From the NCBI RefSeq assembly GCF_030704685.1, contig NZ_JAUZDX010000020.1, positions 1 through 64,000 of the forward strand: 64,000 bases of DNA. The letters are read 5' to 3'. The DNA is from Acidovorax sp. A1169 (GTDB lineage Bacteria > Pseudomonadota > Gammaproteobacteria > Burkholderiales > Burkholderiaceae_C). Below, in pieces: positions 39,317 to 47,364 of the stretch. Each line of letters starts with the position of its first letter. Position 1 is the stretch's first letter. Position numbers and translations under genes: made by a program. Below the pieces are notes generated by a model. That model worked only from the letters and a program-made list of their open reading frames with translations, made no database searches and was not told where the DNA came from.

Positions 39317-42157
39317 TTATATGGCGGCGATTGCGATGGCCGCTTTGGCGAGAGGCCCCGCGGCGCGCACCATGCGCTTGAGCTCGGGCAGGCAGGAGCC
39401 GCAGTTGGTGCCGCAGCGCAGCTCGCCCTGCAGCTGGGCCAGGCGCTCGTCATCCGTGCCGTGGCAGTGCGCCAGTTGGCCGGTGATGGCCACGTCGGTT
39501 ACGTTGAAGCAGGTGCACACCGTCTTGCCGCGCGACTGCACCGCTACCGGGGCCTTGGCACTGGGCACGAGCAGCAGGCGGCCGTAGCTCTGCGCGGGCA
39601 GTTCATCCTGCAGCAGGGTCTTGATCCAGCCCTGGGCGCTGGTGTCGCCGGCCAGCACGATGGCTTCGAGCGTGCTGCTGCCGTCGTCCCGCCGGGCCAG
39701 GCGCGCGGCGCGGCGCTGGCCGCGCTTCCTGTCGGCATAGCGCAGGGTGTCGGCGGTGGCCAGGCCCAGCACGGCCTCGATTCGCTCGATCAGCGCGTCC
39801 GGTGGCGCTTCGTGGCCGGCGGCGCGCAGCAGCACGCCGGTGCGCTCGCGGCCTGGCTCCGACAGCGGGGTGTTGTTGCTGAAGGGCACGCAACTGGCAA
39901 ACGGGAAGGCATCCATCAAGGCCGACAGCGACTCGCGTGCGGCCAGGGCCTTGTCGCCCGGCAGCCAGGCCATGGCCAGCAGCGTCCACGGCATCTCGGC
40001 CTTGAGGATCTTCACGGCCGCGTGCTTGAGTTCGGGCTGCTTGGAGGTGGGGCAGTAGGCCGAGGTGGTCAGTGCATTCACGCCCGACAACCGCTCGCCG
40101 GAAGACGACTGGCCGCTGAGGTACTCGCTGCCCCAGTGCATGGCCATGAAGGCCTGCGACAGGCCCATGCTGGCGTCGGCCAGCACCGGTACGACGATGG
40201 AGCCGCGCTTGCTTGTGACGTGCACCAGGTCGCCGCTGTGCAGCTTGCGCTGCGCCATGTCGTCCGGGTGCATCTGTACCGAGGGCTCGGCCACATGGCC
40301 GAACAGCCGGCCCAGCGTGCCGGTGCGGCTCATGCCGTGCCACTGGTCGCGCAGGCGGCCGGTGGTCATGCCGAAGGGGAAGCGCGATTCGCGCTGCTCG
40401 GCCACGGGCTGCCAGGCATGGGCCGCAAAGCGCGCACGGCCATCGGGCGTGGGGTAGATGCCGTCTTCGTACAGGCGCACCTTGCCGCTGGCAGCACCCT
40501 CGGGCAGCGGCCACTGCTGCGGGCCTTGTGCTTCAAGCTGCAGCCAAGAGAGGCCGGTGATGTCCAGGTCGCGCCCGCGCGTGGTCTCGCGGTGCTCGTT
40601 CCATACCGCCTCGGCCCCGGCATCGGCGTCGTCGGTGGTGTAGGGGAACAGGCTGGGTGCGCCAAGGCGCAGCCGTGCTTCCAGCTGGTGCGCAAACTGC
40701 ACCGCAATGGCCCAGTCGTGGCGCGTCTGGCCGGGTGCCGGCACCGCAGTGCGCACGCGGGAGATGCGGCGTTCGCTGTTGGTCACGGTGCCGGTCTTCT
40801 CGCCCCAGGTGGTGGCGGGCAGCAGCAGGTCGGCGTACTGCGCGGTGGCGGTGGTGGCAAAGGCCTCCTGCAGCACCACGAACTCGGCGCGCTCCAGCGC
40901 GCGGCGCACGGTGGCCTGGTCGGGCATGCTCTGCGCGGGGTTGGTGCAGGCGATCCACAGCGCGCGGATCTCGCCGTCGGCGGCGGCCTGGAACATCTCC
41001 ACCGCCGTCTTGCCAGGGCGCGAAGGCACGTCGGCCACGCCCCACATCGCCGCCACCTCGGCGCGGTGCGCGGGGTTGGCGAGGTCGCGGTGCGCGCTCA
41101 GCAGGTTGGCCAGGCCCCCCACCTCGCGCCCGCCCATCGCATTGGGCTGGCCGGTCAGCGAGAAGGGGCCCGCGCCCGGCTTGCCGATCTGCGCCGTGGC
41201 CAGGTGCAGGTTGATGAGTGCGGCATTCTTGGCCGTGCCGCTGGTGCTCTGGTTCAGGCCCTGGCAGTACAGGCTGAGCGTGGCCTTGGAGCTGGCGAAC
41301 CACTGCGCGGCCGTGGCCAGGTCGGCCTCGGGGATGCCGCACACTGCGCTCACGCGCTCGGGTGTGCAGTCGGCCACCAGGGCCTTGAGCGCCTCGAAAC
41401 CGGTGGTGTGCGCGCCGATGTAGGCGGCATCGACCCAGCCTTCGCGCAGCATGAGGTGCAGCATGCCGTTGAACAGCATCACATCGCTGCCCGGCTGTAT
41501 CGGCAAAAACAGATCGGCCATGCCCGCGGTGTCGGTGCGGCGCGGATCGGCCACGATGACCTTCATGCCCGGGTTGGCCGCGCGCGCGTCCTCGATGCGC
41601 CGGAACAGGATGGGGTGCGCCCAGGCCGCGTTGCTGCCCACGAAGAACAGGCATTGCGCGTGCTTCACGTCGTCGTAGCAGGCGGGCGGCGCATCGGCCC
41701 CCAGCGTGGCCTTGTAGCCGGCCACGGCGCTGCTCATGCACAGGCGCGAGTTGGTGTCGATGTTGTTGGTGCCGATGAGGCCCTTGGCGAGCTTGTTGAA
41801 GACGTAGTAGTCCTCGGTGAGCAACTGGCCGCTGACGTAGAAGCCGACGGCGTCGGGGCCGTGCTGCTCGATGGTGTCGGCGAATTTCTGGCTCGCCATG
41901 TCCAGCGCGGTATCCCACGTGATGGGCAGGGCCTGCTGGCCGCGCTGTGTGCGGTGCAGGGGGTGGAGCAGGCGGGTTTGCAGGGTGACGGGGCTGGCTG
42001 CGGTGAGGTGCAGCGTGGAGCCCTTGGTGCACAGGCGGCCGAAGTTGGCGGGGTGGGTCGGGTCGCCGCGCACGCCGGTGATCTGCGGGCCTTCGGATTC
42101 GATGATCACGCCGCAGCCTACGCCGCAGTAGGGGCAGGTGGATTTGGTTTCTGTCAT
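39317..42157 (-). CDS. nasA: Assimilatory nitrate reductase catalytic subunit
   Basis: A 946-residue cytoplasmic molybdoenzyme reducing nitrate to nitrite. The N-terminal [4Fe-4S] site uses Cys 8, 11, 15 and 43 (CPYCGVGCGV, then GRLCTKG). The bis-MGD domains follow (NTNSRLCMSSAVAGYKATLG, GLNQSTSGTAKNAALINLH, GQPNAMGGREVGGLANLL) with the dinucleotide-binding domain around 590-700. The C-terminus adds a BFD-like [2Fe-2S] domain (VCTCFNVTDV ... CGTNCGSCLPEL), as in Klebsiella NasA. No signal peptide. The gene upstream in the operon is separated by a 694-bp palindromic element that ends 53 bp before this ATG. Confidence 0.94.
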   Translation of the reverse strand: MTETKSTCPYCGVGCGVIIESEGPQITGVRGDPTHPANFGRLCTKGSTLHLTAASPVTLQTRLLHPLHRTQRGQQALPITWDTALDMASQKFADTIEQHGPDAVGFYVSGQLLTEDYYVFNKLAKGLIGTNNIDTNSRLCMSSAVAGYKATLGADAPPACYDDVKHAQCLFFVGSNAAWAHPILFRRIEDARAANPGMKVIVADPRRTDTAGMADLFLPIQPGSDVMLFNGMLHLMLREGWVDAAYIGAHTTGFEALKALVADCTPERVSAVCGIPEADLATAAQWFASSKATLSLYCQGLNQSTSGTAKNAALINLHLATAQIGKPGAGPFSLTGQPNAMGGREVGGLANLLSAHRDLANPAHRAEVAAMWGVADVPSRPGKTAVEMFQAAADGEIRALWIACTNPAQSMPDQATVRRALERAEFVVLQEAFATTATAQYADLLLPATTWGEKTGTVTNSERRISRVRTAVPAPGQTRHDWAIAVQFAHQLEARLRLGAPSLFPYTTDDADAGAEAVWNEHRETTRGRDLDITGLSWLQLEAQGPQQWPLPEGAASGKVRLYEDGIYPTPDGRARFAAHAWQPVAEQRESRFPFGMTTGRLRDQWHGMSRTGTLGRLFGHVAEPSVQMHPDDMAQRKLHSGDLVHVTSKRGSIVVPVLADASMGLSQAFMAMHWGSEYLSGQSSSGERLSGVNALTTSAYCPTSKQPELKHAAVKILKAEMPWTLLAMAWLPGDKALAARESLSALMDAFPFASCVPFSNNTPLSEPGRERTGVLLRAAGHEAPPDALIERIEAVLGLATADTLRYADRKRGQRRAARLARRDDGSSTLEAIVLAGDTSAQGWIKTLLQDELPAQSYGRLLLVPSAKAPVAVQSRGKTVCTCFNVTDVAITGQLAHCHGTDDERLAQLQGELRCGTNCGSCLPELKRMVRAAGPLAKAAIAIAAI

Positions 42158-42210
42158 GTTCTTGTCGTGGTTGCGGCGTGCTTGTTGTTGGGGCGGGGGC
42201 CGGGGTGTGC

Positions 42211-42904
42211 GCCCGGCGGCGCAGTAACTTTCTTTTGCTTCGCCAAAAGAAAGTCACCAAAGAGAAGACGACCCCCAGTCTGCGTCCCCCGTTCGCCCTG
42301 TCGGGCGAACGGGGGCAACCTGCGATGCTCGGTCCTGGGGTGGTGCCGCAGAACTCGCTACGTTCTTCGAACTCCGCTCAAACAGCTGCGGCAAGTCAGA
42401 TGACGAAGTGCGTGTGTCCTTCGGCACACGCACCCACCCCAGCTCCTGCGCTTCTCGGCGCAGCCAGCAGAGGTGGGGAGCGGGTACCGCACGGCTGCTG
42501 CTTCGCAGCTGCGCCTGGGGTCGGGGGCGCGCGCGGTGCGCGCTGCCGACGAAACTGGCGCCATCGCCCTGGCGAGCCGAGCGCAGCGAAGGACCGCGGT
42601 GCCGAGCGAAGCAATGGCCCGAGTGGAGCCCGTTCCCACCCCCTTCTGACCGTGCCGAGAAGCGCAGGGCCTGGGGTGAGCGCGTGCCGAAGGACACGCG
42701 CATCGTGAACTGACTCACCGCGGTTGTCCGAGCGGAGTTCTCCCGCAGGGGGAACGCAGCGAGTTCCGCGGTGCACCCCAGGACCGAGCATCGCAGGCTG
42801 CCCCACTCGCCCAACGGGCGAGTGGGGACACGGGCAGCGGGGTCGCCTTTCTTTTGGGTACTTTTCTTTGGCGAAGCAAAGAAGAAGTACCTCGGCCGCC
42901 GGGC
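42211..42904. repeat. 694-bp near-palindrome with paired hairpins
   Basis: Two arms of about 345 bp are inverted, imperfect copies of each other, centred near 42558. The outer tips are GCCCGGCGGC (42211-42220) and GCCGCCGGGC (42895-42904). Each arm has three hairpins at matching places: CAAA-type with loop CTTCGC (42228-42253; 42861-42886), CCCC-GGGG type (42286-42315; 42801-42827), and CACGC-type with loop TCCTTCGG (42408-42433; 42680-42701). Stem sequences differ between arms but pairing is kept. Open frames across it are mirrored on both strands and low-complexity, so I judge it non-coding. It fills the 802-bp gap in the nas operon. Confidence 0.85.
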
Positions 42905-42959
42905 CGAGACCCGGCCTCCACCCTCAGCACAAAAACAGAAGCAACCAGAAGCCACGAAC

Positions 42960-43808
42960 TCACCCAGCCAAAGCAGCATAAAGACCAGTCACCCGATCCA
43001 TGCTCGACAACAAATTCTCACTCGCCACAAACACCTCCGACACCTGCCGCGCCGTGCTGCCCGCAACCCCACCCGCCTGCATCCGCTGCAAAGCAGCATC
43101 AAAGAACACCCACTGCCCATCCGCCAGCAGCAGCTCCTGCCGAATCCGGTCATTGGCCTCAGGCGCCTTGCGCAGCACCTCGGTCGCCGCGATGAACTCG
43201 GTGCGCGCCTTGGCAATCTCCGCCGCCGCAACGGCAGCATCCACCGGTAACTGCGCAGCCAGGTAGAACTTGGCCATGCGCTGGCTCAGCATGCGCTGGC
43301 GGCCCGCCACGTTGACCAGGTGGCCGACGGGCTTGCCCGAGGCCGACTCGTACTGCACCGTGCCCTGGTGCGCCAGGGCCAGCACCTTGGCGTCGGCCTG
43401 CAGCATCGCGGTGGCGCCGGCCAGTGCGGGCGTGCCGCCCAGCAGCGTGGCCTTGTGTGAAACCCAAGCCGCATCGAGCTGGCCGTAGGTGTCGCGGATG
43501 GTGGGATTCGGGGCGTAGGCCTTGAGCTCTGCCAACTGGCGCTCGAACAGCGCGACGGACTGGTCCAGCACCTGGCGTGCCGCAGGCTCCTGCACCTTGT
43601 GGGCCAGGGCCAGCCAGGCCTTGCCCATGCGCTGGCTCAGCATGCGCTGGCGCCCGGCCTTGTTGATGGCGTCGTTGAGGTTGGCGACCTGGGCATTCGC
43701 CGGCCGGGAGACGAGGGCCAGGGTGCCGGCCACGGTGGCGGCGCCTGCGGCGGCACCGGCCTTCAGCAGAAAGGTTCTGCGCTGCAATGCGGGTGAGGGC
43801 ATGGTCAT
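42960..43808 (-). CDS. Tat-exported P-box (PilJ-domain) protein
   Basis: A 282-residue predicted periplasmic protein. The N-terminus has a Tat-like signal (RRTFLLKAG, twin Arg at 10-11, then AANAQ-like cleavage near residue 40). Two P-box motifs follow, INKAGRQRMLSQRM (48-61) and LVNVAGRQRMLSQRM (164-178), so it is a tandem of PilJ/NIT-like nitrate-sensing modules without any output domain. It lies between the NasC-like flavoprotein gene and nasA. A nitrate/nitrite-binding or sensing role is inferred from P-box homology (NarX, PilJ) and context. Confidence 0.8.
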   Translation of the reverse strand: MTMPSPALQRRTFLLKAGAAAGAATVAGTLALVSRPANAQVANLNDAINKAGRQRMLSQRMGKAWLALAHKVQEPAARQVLDQSVALFERQLAELKAYAPNPTIRDTYGQLDAAWVSHKATLLGGTPALAGATAMLQADAKVLALAHQGTVQYESASGKPVGHLVNVAGRQRMLSQRMAKFYLAAQLPVDAAVAAAEIAKARTEFIAATEVLRKAPEANDRIRQELLLADGQWVFFDAALQRMQAGGVAGSTARQVSEVFVASENLLSSMDRVTGLYAALAG

Positions 43809-43843
43809 GGGCGTGTCCTTTCTGGTCATGGCGGGGGTGGGGT

Positions 43844-45073
43844 TCATTCGGTGCCCGCTGGTCCGAACATCAGCTGGTCGCGGATCTCGTCCACCGTGCG
43901 GCCTTCGCGCAGCAGCTCGAAGTACCAGCTGCCGTCCACCGTGTCGCCATACAGGCAGGCGCCCACCAGCTTGTCGTCCTTGATCACGAGCTTCTTGTAC
44001 GAGCCGGTCACGGGGTCGCTCATGACGATCTCCTCGGTGCCTTCGCCGCCCTGGAAGTCGCCGGCGCTGAACAGGTCGATGCCGGTCACCTTGAGCTTGG
44101 TGGAGGTGAGCGAGCCCTGGTAGCGGTCGATGCCCAGCTCCGCCAGGTGGTTGGCCAGCACCTTGCCCTGCTCGAACAGCGGCGCCACCAGGCCGTAGGC
44201 GATGCCCCGGTGGGCAGCGCACTCGCCCACGGCGTAGATGCGTGCATCGGTGATGGTCTGCAGCGTGTCGCTGACCACGATGCCCCGGTTCACATGCAGG
44301 CGCATCTTCTCGGCCAGCGCCGTGTTGGGGCGTATGCCCACGGCCATCACCACCAGGTCGGCGGGTACCTGGCTTCCGTCCTTGAACTTCACGGCGGTCA
44401 CGCGGCCCTCGGGGCCGCCCACCAGTTCCGCAGTCTGGGCGTTGAGCAAAAACTGCATGCCGCGCTCCTGCAGCGACTGCTGCAGCATCACGCCTGCCAC
44501 GCCGTCGAGCTGGCGCTCCATGAGGGTGTTGCCCACGTGCACCACGCTCACCTGCATGCCCCGCTTGACCAGGCCGTTGGCCACCTCCAGCCCCAGCAGG
44601 CCACCGCCGATGACCACGGCATGCCGGTAGGTGGCGGCGGCAGCGATCATGGCCTCGGTGTCGGCGATGTCGCGGTAGGCGAGCACGCCGGGGAGGTCCT
44701 TGCCCGGGATGGGCAGGATGAAGGGGTTGGAGCCCGTGGCCAGGATCAGGCGGTCGTACTCGGCGCTGATGGCCTCGCCCGCCGCATTGGTGGCATGCAC
44801 CACGCGGCGCACGCGGTCCACCTCGGTCACCGTGAAGCCCGTGTGCAGGGTGATGGCGTGGTTCTTGTACCAGGACCAGTCGTTGAGGATGATTTCGTCG
44901 ATTGTCTGTTCGCCCGCGAGCACGGGCGACAGCAGGATGCGGTTGTAGTTGGGGTGCGGCTCGGCCCCGAACACCGTGATGTCGTAGAGGTCCGGGGCGA
45001 TCTTGAGCAGCTCTTCCAGGGTGCGCACACCGGCCATGCCATTGCCCACCATCACCAGCCTGGATTTTTTCAT
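43844..45073 (-). CDS. NasC-like FAD/NAD electron-transfer subunit of nitrate reductase
   Basis: A 409-residue flavoprotein equal to the N-terminal FAD/NAD(P)H half of NirB (RLVMVGNGMAGVRTLEELLK, HPNYNRILLSPVLAGEQT, VVIGGGLLGLEVANGL, YAVGECAAHRG). It stops exactly where NirB would continue into its [2Fe-2S] and siroheme modules. That size and context suit the NADH-dependent electron donor to NasA (Klebsiella NasC, Bacillus NasB). No siroheme nitrite reductase gene is visible in the window. It is the first gene behind a sigma-54/ANTAR control region. Confidence 0.86.
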   Translation of the reverse strand: MKKSRLVMVGNGMAGVRTLEELLKIAPDLYDITVFGAEPHPNYNRILLSPVLAGEQTIDEIILNDWSWYKNHAITLHTGFTVTEVDRVRRVVHATNAAGEAISAEYDRLILATGSNPFILPIPGKDLPGVLAYRDIADTEAMIAAAATYRHAVVIGGGLLGLEVANGLVKRGMQVSVVHVGNTLMERQLDGVAGVMLQQSLQERGMQFLLNAQTAELVGGPEGRVTAVKFKDGSQVPADLVVMAVGIRPNTALAEKMRLHVNRGIVVSDTLQTITDARIYAVGECAAHRGIAYGLVAPLFEQGKVLANHLAELGIDRYQGSLTSTKLKVTGIDLFSAGDFQGGEGTEEIVMSDPVTGSYKKLVIKDDKLVGACLYGDTVDGSWYFELLREGRTVDEIRDQLMFGPAGTE

Positions 45074-45105
45074 CGCAGCCCCCACGCCCATCGAAAACAC
45101 AAAAC

Positions 45106-45162
45106 AAAAAAGGCGCCCACACGATGCTGCTTCGATGTCTCGAAACCGCATGTGGGGACGCC
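45106..45162 (-). terminator. Leader terminator of the nasC-like/nasA operon
   Basis: Minus strand: arm 45151-45162 (GGCGTCCCCACA) pairs, with a small bulge, with 45112-45121 (TGTGGGCGCC) and is followed by TTTTTT at 45106-45111. It lies between the two-hairpin ANTAR site and the start codon, as expected for the terminator that NasT overrides. Confidence 0.8.
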
Positions 45163-45180
45163 TTCGTCCTTGCAAGCCCG

Positions 45181-45226
45181 GGTGCGCCATTGCACCGTGG
45201 ACCCGCGTGGCCCTTGCGGGCCGTGC
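45181..45226 (-). promoter_or_regulatory. ANTAR target leader, nasC-like operon
   Basis: Minus strand. Hairpin P2 (45181-45196) is GGTGC-AATGGC-GCACC, a hexaloop with A at position 1 and G at position 4, the signature of ANTAR targets. Upstream P1 (45209-45222, with outer pairs to 45205/45226) has the same geometry, but its hexaloop is CGCAAG, which lacks A1/G4 and can close to a GCAA tetraloop. Confidence 0.75.
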
Positions 45227-45235
45227 CTTCGAACA

Positions 45236-45252
45236 AGCAATGCGTGTGCCAA
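45236..45252 (-). promoter_or_regulatory. Sigma-54 promoter, nasC-like operon
   Basis: Minus strand TTGGCACACGCATTGCT: TGGCAC and TTGC with GG-N10-GC spacing, one mismatch from consensus. Predicted transcription start is near 45225, at the foot of P1. Upstream to the kinase gene (45253-45438) I see no gene; it contains a 17-bp dyad TGGTGC-CACGC-GCACCA at 45313-45329, a possible activator site. Confidence 0.8.
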
Positions 45253-45438
45253 CCCGCCGCCCCGATCCGGGGCGTCCCGTCTTTCTGGCGGTCCGTGAGC
45301 GCAACCCCATGGTGGTGCCACGCGCACCATGTTGCATTGCACCATGATGGGGATGAAATTCTCGCATTGCCTTGCTGGGGTGCAACGGCGGGCTCCCTGT
45401 GCACCAGCTTGGGCATGAAAGATGCTTGCCTGTGGTGC

Positions 45439-47196
45439 ATGAGCTTTGAACTGGATTTTGGCTGTGTCTCGCAGGCCGGGCGCAAGGAGGGCAACGAGGA
45501 CTTTGCGGCCCTGGTCGAGGGCCGTGGACGCGACCTGCCCCGTGGCGCCATTGCCGCCCTGGCCGATGGCGTGAGTGCGGGGGGCAATGGGCGCGAGGCG
45601 GCCCAGACCACGGTGCGCACGCTGCTGTCCGACTACTTCGCCACGCCCGAGACCTGGGACACCACGGTGGCCCTGGACCGCATCCTCAGTGCCCACAACG
45701 CCTGGCTGGCCGCCATGAACCGGCGGCGCCAGCCCGCCGTGGGGCTGACCACGCTCACGGCCCTTGTGCTGCGCGGCCAGTCCTTCACAGTGGCGCACGT
45801 GGGCGATACGCGCGCCTACCTGCTGCGCGACGGGCGGCTGCAGCAGCTTACGGCCGACCATGTGATCGCGCAGCGCGACCTGGCCCACCAGCTCACGCGC
45901 GCCCTGGGGCTCGACGACCATGTGGTGGTGGACTACAGCCAGGGGGAGCTGCAAAGCGGCGACCTGTTCCTGCTGGTGTCCGACGGTGTGCACGGCAGCC
46001 TGCCCGAGCGCGAGCTGCGCAGCCTGATGCGCCAGGGCCTGGCCCCGCAAACGCTGTGCGAGGAGCTGGTGCGCTCAGCCCTGCGCAGGGGCAGCAGCGA
46101 CAACGTGACCGCCATGGCCGTGCAGGTGCGCGGCGTGCTGGAGGCCACCTTGCAGGACGAATCGCGGCGCGCGCAAGAGCTGCCGGTGCTGCCCCTGCTC
46201 AAGGTGGGCGATGCGGTCGACGGCCTGGTGGTCACCGCGCTGGTGGCCGACAGCGGCATCCACAGCATCTACCAGGTGCGTCACCCTGCCAGCCAGCGCC
46301 TGTATGCGCTCAAGACCCTGAACCCCCAGCGCGCGCACGATGGCGAAGAGCGCGCCACGCTGGCGCACGAGGCCTGGGTGGCGCGGCGCATGCAGTCGGG
46401 CAGCGCTGCGGCCCATCTGGCCTGCCTGAACGACTGGCCTGCCGCCGCATCAGGCACCAGCAGCAGCTTCTTTTACCTGTTGTACGACTGGCACCGGGGC
46501 GAGACCCTGGGGCAGCAACTGCGCCGGCGCCAGCCCTTTGGCGTGGCGCGTACGGTGGGCGTGCTCACCCAGGCCGTGCGCGTGCTCGGCCTGTTGCACC
46601 GCCAGGGCGTGGTGCACCGCGACATCAAGCCCGACAACCTGCACCTGGGCGACGACGGCGTGCTGCGCGTGCTGGACCTGGGGGTGGCGCTGAGTGGCCG
46701 CGAGCCCGAGGCCACGCGCCTGCTGCATGCGGGTACCCCGAGCTACATGAACCCCGAGCAATGGCCCGGCTACGAGCGCAGTGCCGATGGCGAGACCGGG
46801 CAGATGCCCGATGCCGGCAGCGACCTGTTCGCACTGGGCGTGACGCTGTACCAATTGCTCAGTCACGGGCGCCTGCCCTATGGCGACGTGGTGCCCTACC
46901 AGATCGGGCGCTACCACCGCGACCCGGTGGCCCCGAGCCGCCACAACCCCGAGGTGCCCATCTGGCTGGACCAGATCGCCTTGAAGGCCGTGGCGCGCAA
47001 CCGCGCACAGCGCTTCGAGACGGCCGAGGAACTGCTGCTGGCGCTGGAGCGCGGCGCCTCGCGGCCGCTGCACGCGCATGCACCGCTGGCGCCGCTGATG
47101 CAGCGCGACGCCACGGCGATCTGGAAGATCGCGCTGGCGGTGAGCGTGCTGGTGAACTTGCTGCTGGTGTACTGGGTGTTGTTTTTGCCGAGGTAG
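45439..47196 (+). CDS. Bifunctional PP2C phosphatase / Ser-Thr protein kinase
   Basis: A 585-residue fusion. Residues about 1-240 are a PP2C phosphatase (KEGNEDF, ALADGVSAGG, VAHVGDTRAYLLRDG, SDGVHGS, GSSDNVTAM). Residues about 260-550 are a protein kinase with Lys in YALKTL, HRDIKPDN, a variant DLG in place of DFG, and PEQW for APE. A C-terminal membrane helix (IALAVSVLVNLLLVYWVLF) anchors it. It is divergent from the nasC-like operon. Similar fusions occur in nitrate-assimilation loci of other proteobacteria, which suggests regulation of uptake or reduction, but no target is known. An in-frame ATG at 45415 is an alternative start. Confidence 0.88.
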   Translation: MSFELDFGCVSQAGRKEGNEDFAALVEGRGRDLPRGAIAALADGVSAGGNGREAAQTTVRTLLSDYFATPETWDTTVALDRILSAHNAWLAAMNRRRQPAVGLTTLTALVLRGQSFTVAHVGDTRAYLLRDGRLQQLTADHVIAQRDLAHQLTRALGLDDHVVVDYSQGELQSGDLFLLVSDGVHGSLPERELRSLMRQGLAPQTLCEELVRSALRRGSSDNVTAMAVQVRGVLEATLQDESRRAQELPVLPLLKVGDAVDGLVVTALVADSGIHSIYQVRHPASQRLYALKTLNPQRAHDGEERATLAHEAWVARRMQSGSAAAHLACLNDWPAAASGTSSSFFYLLYDWHRGETLGQQLRRRQPFGVARTVGVLTQAVRVLGLLHRQGVVHRDIKPDNLHLGDDGVLRVLDLGVALSGREPEATRLLHAGTPSYMNPEQWPGYERSADGETGQMPDAGSDLFALGVTLYQLLSHGRLPYGDVVPYQIGRYHRDPVAPSRHNPEVPIWLDQIALKAVARNRAQRFETAEELLLALERGASRPLHAHAPLAPLMQRDATAIWKIALAVSVLVNLLLVYWVLFLPR

Positions 47197-47199
47197 AAG

Positions 47200-47364
47200 C
47201 GGTCATGCGCTGCGCGCACGGCCGCCCTTTTAGCTGCAGTGAGTGCAACGCTGCGCGTTGGTTGGCTCACGCCAACTTGGCGCTGCGCGCCACCCTCCCT
47301 TCGCTGGAAGCGGGGCAAGCGCTGAAGCGCTTACCGGCTGCGCCGGTCATGCGCTGCGCGCACG
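47200..47364. repeat. 21-bp direct repeat flanking the narK 3' end
   Basis: The exact 21-bp sequence at 47200-47220 recurs at 47344-47364. The second copy contains the last codons and stop of the narK-type gene (minus strand), while the first lies just after the kinase gene stop. The 123 bp between is GC-rich with several short hairpins. It may be a small duplication. Confidence 0.75.

Noticed and set aside
42178-42979. Overlapping open frames on both strands across the region between nasA and the P-box gene
   Set aside because: The plus- and minus-strand products mirror each other because the DNA is an inverted repeat; they are low-complexity Arg/Ser/Ala-rich with no domain, so I treat them as a by-product of the palindrome.
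45074-46050. Open frame on the minus strand running through the nasC-like leader into the kinase gene
   Set aside because: It crosses the promoter, ANTAR hairpins and terminator and lies antisense to the phosphatase domain; no motif supports it.
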